This document shows positions 60,659 to 64,000 of a DNA stretch of 64,000 nt, piece after piece. The position numbers and the translations under genes were made by a program. Each line of letters begins with the position of its first letter. Within the stretch, counting starts at the first letter, position 1. The notes below the pieces were generated by a model. The model saw only the letters and a list, made by a program, of their open reading frames with translations. It had not been told where the DNA came from and did no database searches. Source of the stretch: Dickeya undicola (GTDB lineage Bacteria; Pseudomonadota; Gammaproteobacteria; Enterobacterales; Enterobacteriaceae); assembly GCF_000784735.1 (NCBI RefSeq), contig NZ_JSYG01000021.1:1-64000 (forward strand), written 5' to 3'.

Positions 60659-62850
60659 CACCCCTCCTTAACCAGATAGAGGGTGGCAAGCGGCGGCAAC
60701 GTCAGCACCAGCGACTGCGGCCGTGAATGGCTACCTACCGCTTCGCTGTGTACCAGCCCCTGATTGCCCTGGTTAGTACCGTGGTAATGCAGGGAGTCGG
60801 TATTGAGCACCTCGCGCCAGTTCCCCGGCTGATTGATACCGACGCGATACCCATCACGCGGCACCGGGGTAAAGTTGCTGATAATCAGCATTTCATTGCC
60901 GTCGGCATCGCGCCGGATAAAGGCGAACACCGAGTTTTCCCGGTCGTCCACCACCACCCATTCGAAGCCCTGATGCAGGTAGTCGCACTGGTAAAGCGGC
61001 GGATGCTGGCGGTAGCAGTGATTGAGGTCGCGCACCAGTTGCTGTACCCCGGCGTGCCAGCCTTCCGGCTCATCCAGCAGGTGCCAGTCCAGGCTGGTGT
61101 CATGATTCCACTCCCGCCCTTGTGCAAATTCACTGCCCATGAACAGCAGTTTCTTGCCGGGGTAGGCCCACATGAAACCGTAGTAGGCGCGCAGGTTGGC
61201 GAACTTCTGCCAGACGTCGCCGGGCATCCGGTCCAGCAACGAGCGTTTGCCGTGCACCACTTCGTCATGCGACAGCGGCAGCACGAAATTTTCGCTATAG
61301 GCGTACAACATGCCGAAGGTCAGCAAGTCGTGATGGTATTTGCGGTGTACCGGGTCCAGTTGCATGTAAGCCAGCGAATCGTGCATCCAGCCCATGTTCC
61401 ACTTGTAGTGGAAACCCAGGCCGCCATGCTCCGGCGGCAAGGTTACCCCGGCGTAATCGGTAGATTCTTCGGCGATGGTGACCGCACCAGCATGATGTTG
61501 TCCCAGCATCTGATTGGTGTAACGCAGGAAACCGATCGCCTCCAGATTCTCTTTACCACCGAAGTAGTTAGGCACCCATTCCCCGTCACGGCGGCTGTAA
61601 TCGCGGTAAATCATCGAGGCCACCGCGTCTACCCGCAGCCCGTCGACGCCAAAGCGTTCCGTCCAGTACAACGCGTTGCCCGCCAGATAGTTGCGCACTT
61701 CGTGGCGATCGAAGTTATAAATCAGCGTGTTCCAGTCCTGGTGGTAGCCTTCTTTCGGGTCGGCGTATTCGTACAGCGCGGTGCCGTCAAAACGCGCCAG
61801 GCCATAGCTGTCCGCCGGGAAATGGCCGGATACCCAGTCCAGCAACACATTGATACCCGCTTCATGGAAGGCCGACACCAGATAGCGGAAATCGTCCGGC
61901 GAACCGAAACGGCGGGTGGGTGCGTATAACCCCAGCGGCTGATAGCCCCAACTGCCGTCAAACGGGTGCTCATGCACCGGCATCAGTTCGACATGGGTAA
62001 ACCCCATCTCTTTGACATAGGGCACCAATTGGTCCGCCAGTTCGCGGTAGCTGAGCCAGAAATTATTGTCGGTGTGCCGCCGCCACGACCCCAGGTGCAC
62101 TTCGTAAATAGAAATCGGCGACTGCAAATCATTGGCGCTCTGGCGCGCTTCATCCACCGGCAAGGCAGACGGCAGACGGCTGACCACCGACGCGGTATCC
62201 GGGCGCATCTGAGACTCGAACGCATAAGGGTCGGATTTCACCAACACGTTGCCGTAACAGTCGATAATCTCGAATTTGTACAACTGGCCCGGCCCGACAC
62301 CCGGCACAAACAGCTCCCACACGCCGTTTTCCCGCCGCAGACGCATCGGATGACGGCGGCCGTCCCAGAAGTTGAAATCCCCCACCACCGACACCCGCTG
62401 GGCATTCGGTGCCCAGACCGCAAAACAGGTGCCATCGACGCCATCCAGCATAGCCGGATGCGCACCCAGCGTTTCAAACGGCCGCAAATGACGCCCTTCC
62501 GCCAGCAGCCAGATATCCAGATCCTGTAACAGCGTGCCAAAACGATAAGGGTCATCGATAACATGCGTATCCTGCTGCCAGGTTACTGCCAGCCGATAGC
62601 TGAACGGCTTTTTACGGCGAGGTATCACCGCTGAGAAAAAGCCGCGCACATCCAGACATTCCAATGCAGCCACTTTGCGCCCGCTGTGTGTATCCACCAC
62701 GTGCACCTCGCTGGCGTCAGGAAGCAGTGCCCGAACTTCCAGCCCTGCTGATGTACTGTGCATACCCAGTACCGCAAAAGGATCGGCGTAATGACCGGAA
62801 AAAAGGAGATTAATAATGTTCTGATCAGAAAAACCTGACATGGCATCCAT
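60658..62850 (-). CDS. glgB: 1,4-alpha-glucan branching enzyme
   Basis: Introduces alpha-1,6 branches. The 730-residue product has the N1 domain ([11 protein letters not shown]), a CBM48 domain ([21 protein letters not shown]), and GH13 regions [22 protein letters not shown] and [11 protein letters not shown] use the ATG at 62850 with AGAGG upstream; ATGs at 62901 and 62841 are alternatives. First gene of glgBXCAP. Confidence 0.95.
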   Translation of the reverse strand: MDAMSGFSDQNIINLLFSGHYADPFAVLGMHSTSAGLEVRALLPDASEVHVVDTHSGRKVAALECLDVRGFFSAVIPRRKKPFSYRLAVTWQQDTHVIDDPYRFGTLLQDLDIWLLAEGRHLRPFETLGAHPAMLDGVDGTCFAVWAPNAQRVSVVGDFNFWDGRRHPMRLRRENGVWELFVPGVGPGQLYKFEIIDCYGNVLVKSDPYAFESQMRPDTASVVSRLPSALPVDEARQSANDLQSPISIYEVHLGSWRRHTDNNFWLSYRELADQLVPYVKEMGFTHVELMPVHEHPFDGSWGYQPLGLYAPTRRFGSPDDFRYLVSAFHEAGINVLLDWVSGHFPADSYGLARFDGTALYEYADPKEGYHQDWNTLIYNFDRHEVRNYLAGNALYWTERFGVDGLRVDAVASMIYRDYSRRDGEWVPNYFGGKENLEAIGFLRYTNQMLGQHHAGAVTIAEESTDYAGVTLPPEHGGLGFHYKWNMGWMHDSLAYMQLDPVHRKYHHDLLTFGMLYAYSENFVLPLSHDEVVHGKRSLLDRMPGDVWQKFANLRAYYGFMWAYPGKKLLFMGSEFAQGREWNHDTSLDWHLLDEPEGWHAGVQQLVRDLNHCYRQHPPLYQCDYLHQGFEWVVVDDRENSVFAFIRRDADGNEMLIISNFTPVPRDGYRVGINQPGNWREVLNTDSLHYHGTNQGNQGLVHSEAVGSHSRPQSLVLTLPPLATLYLVKEG

Positions 62851-63218
62851 CCTCTGAATTAACCATCTGAATAAGTTAAACATGTTAAAGAAACAGATCA
62901 TTTCTTAGGCATTCTTGCGGATAAGGAAATGCCCTGCGTCAATAACAGAAAAGGAACCAGCCTGACCCCATAAAAAAACCCACCTAAATAAAAAAAACTT
63001 CACGCTCTGTGCTGAGCCTGCGAAGTATTCTTCAGACAAACCTAAGATTCAGCTTAGTCAAGAAAAGAGAAAATATTTGAGATTATGGATAAATTTTTAC
63101 GCTGAAGACTTATAAGAAAAAATAATTAATCATAGTGTTAGCGTATGTTGATCCTGTTCGGAGATTGTTCGACCGCGACGGGTAAAATCGGAGACATCAA
63201 CAGGGAGGTGTACTGCTT
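62851..63218. other. Divergent glgB/btsS intergenic region
   Basis: About 370 bases, strongly AT-rich between 62970 and 63140. It must hold the promoters of the glg operon (leftward) and btsS (rightward). No gene seen; the -35/-10 elements cannot be fixed by eye. Confidence 0.5.
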
Positions 63219-64000
63219 ATGATAAGCCAGGTCGATTTGATTCTGTCATTGCTGCAACAAACATGTGTTTATCTGGTTATTGCCTATCTATTGAGCAAAA
63301 CCCCACTGTTTATTCCACTGACGCAGGTCACCATCCGCCTGCCGCATAAGCTGATCTGTTACCTGACCTTCTCGATGTTCTGCATCCTCGGCACCTATTT
63401 TGGCCTGCATATCGACGATTCAATCGCCAATACCCGAGCCATCGGCGCGCTACTGGGTGGTGTTCTGGGTGGGCCGTCGGTGGGCGTACTGGTCGGGTTG
63501 ACTGGCGGTTTGCATCGCTATTCCCTCGGCGGTATGACTGCGCTGGCTTGTATGGTTTCCACCGTCGCGGAAGGGCTGGCTGGCGGCCTGCTGCACCGCT
63601 ACCTGACCCGACGCCATCGCGTCGATCTGCTGTTCCAGCCGCTGGTCATCGCCGCCGCCACCCTGCTGGTGGAGGTGTTGCAAATGAGCATTATCCTGCT
63701 GTTGTCGCGGCCCTTTGGCGACGCACTGGCGCTGGTCAAAAGCATTGCGCTGCCGATGATTATCACCAACTGCGTTGGGGCCGCGATGTTCATGCGCATC
63801 CTGTTGGACCGGCGGGCGATGTTCGAGAAATACACGTCGGCGTTTTCCGCCCGCGCGTTGCAGATTGCCGCCCGCGCCGAAGGTGCGCTACGGGAAGGGT
63901 TTAACCCGAGAACCAGTATGCGGGTGGCGCGCATCCTGTATGAAGAGTTGGGCGTCGGCGCGGTCGCCATCACCGATCGGGAAAAATTACTGGCATTCGT
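63219..64000 (+). CDS. btsS: Pyruvate-sensing histidine kinase BtsS (LytS family), 5' part only
   Basis: The gene runs off the right edge; about 260 residues are visible. BtsS senses extracellular pyruvate and controls a pyruvate transporter through BtsR. The visible part is the 5TMR-LYT membrane domain with several helices from residue 5 to about 190, including the conserved FGLHIDDSIANTRAIGALLG and GLTGGLHRYSLGGMTAL, then the start of a GAF domain (ELGVGAVAITDREKLLAF). It closely follows E. coli BtsS (YehU) as remembered, more than YpdA. The kinase domain is outside the window. Confidence 0.9.
   Translation, partial: MISQVDLILSLLQQTCVYLVIAYLLSKTPLFIPLTQVTIRLPHKLICYLTFSMFCILGTYFGLHIDDSIANTRAIGALLGGVLGGPSVGVLVGLTGGLHRYSLGGMTALACMVSTVAEGLAGGLLHRYLTRRHRVDLLFQPLVIAAATLLVEVLQMSIILLLSRPFGDALALVKSIALPMIITNCVGAAMFMRILLDRRAMFEKYTSAFSARALQIAARAEGALREGFNPRTSMRVARILYEELGVGAVAITDREKLLAF

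Noticed and set aside
60727-61929. 400-codon plus-strand frame opposite glgB
   Set aside because: Antisense to glgB, with no protein-like features.

Overview
The window reads as a chromosomal segment of a gamma-proteobacterium of the order Enterobacterales, most likely family Pectobacteriaceae and probably Dickeya or a close relative. This is inferred from the nearly E. coli-like proteins (for example AroK, OmpR, GlpG, MrcA), the core gene order, the ornithine-lipid synthase gene, the dispersed intergenic repeats and the type VI secretion (T6SS) cassettes. No rRNA, tRNA, CRISPR array or insertion sequence was found.

Layout. 1-467: 5' part of a mandelate-racemase-like gene (minus strand). 761-7025: the aroK-aroB-damX-dam-rpe-gph-trpS cluster (minus). 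7371-11042: hofMNOPQ, a PilMNOPQ-like set (minus). 11359-19328: mrcA, nudE, igaA, yrfG, hslR, hslO. 19591-24148: pckA, envZ/ompR, greB. 24314-28166: a membrane-envelope pair, an LtaS/OpgB-type phosphatase-superfamily protein and an OlsF-type bifunctional acyltransferase, lying between greB and tex. 28317-30653: tex. 30812-32634: an AT-rich accessory patch with an STM2901-like/DUF1493 pair, an orphan hcp and two small ORFs behind bioH. 32643-34836: bioH, gntX, nfuA. 34994-44152: malPQ directly behind glpR, then glpG, glpE and divergent glpD with GlpR-like operators. 44360-53020: an auxiliary T6SS cassette. 53404-62850: the glgBXCAP glycogen operon. 63219-64000: 5' part of btsS.

The most interesting part is the T6SS cassette, transcribed on the minus strand as hcp, vgrG, a DUF4123 adaptor, a 514-residue protein of unrecognised family, three tandem paralogues with signal peptides, and a PAAR protein. 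The order suggests that VgrG and PAAR form the spike, DUF4123 loads the 514-residue effector, and the three exported paralogues are immunity proteins acting in the periplasm. The paralogues are mosaics: two are identical over most of the N-terminal half and differ at the C-terminus, and the spacers between genes are themselves duplicated. No T6SS sheath or baseplate genes are present, so the cassette would rely on an apparatus encoded elsewhere.

The metabolic genes fit together. malPQ and glgBXCAP handle alpha-glucans, glpD/E/G/R handle glycerol-3-phosphate, pckA is gluconeogenic and btsS senses pyruvate. The maltose activator gene malT, which in E. coli lies next to malPQ, is not in this window. 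Start codons were re-chosen in many genes from ribosome-binding sites and remembered family N-termini. No database search could be run, so family assignments are from recognition.
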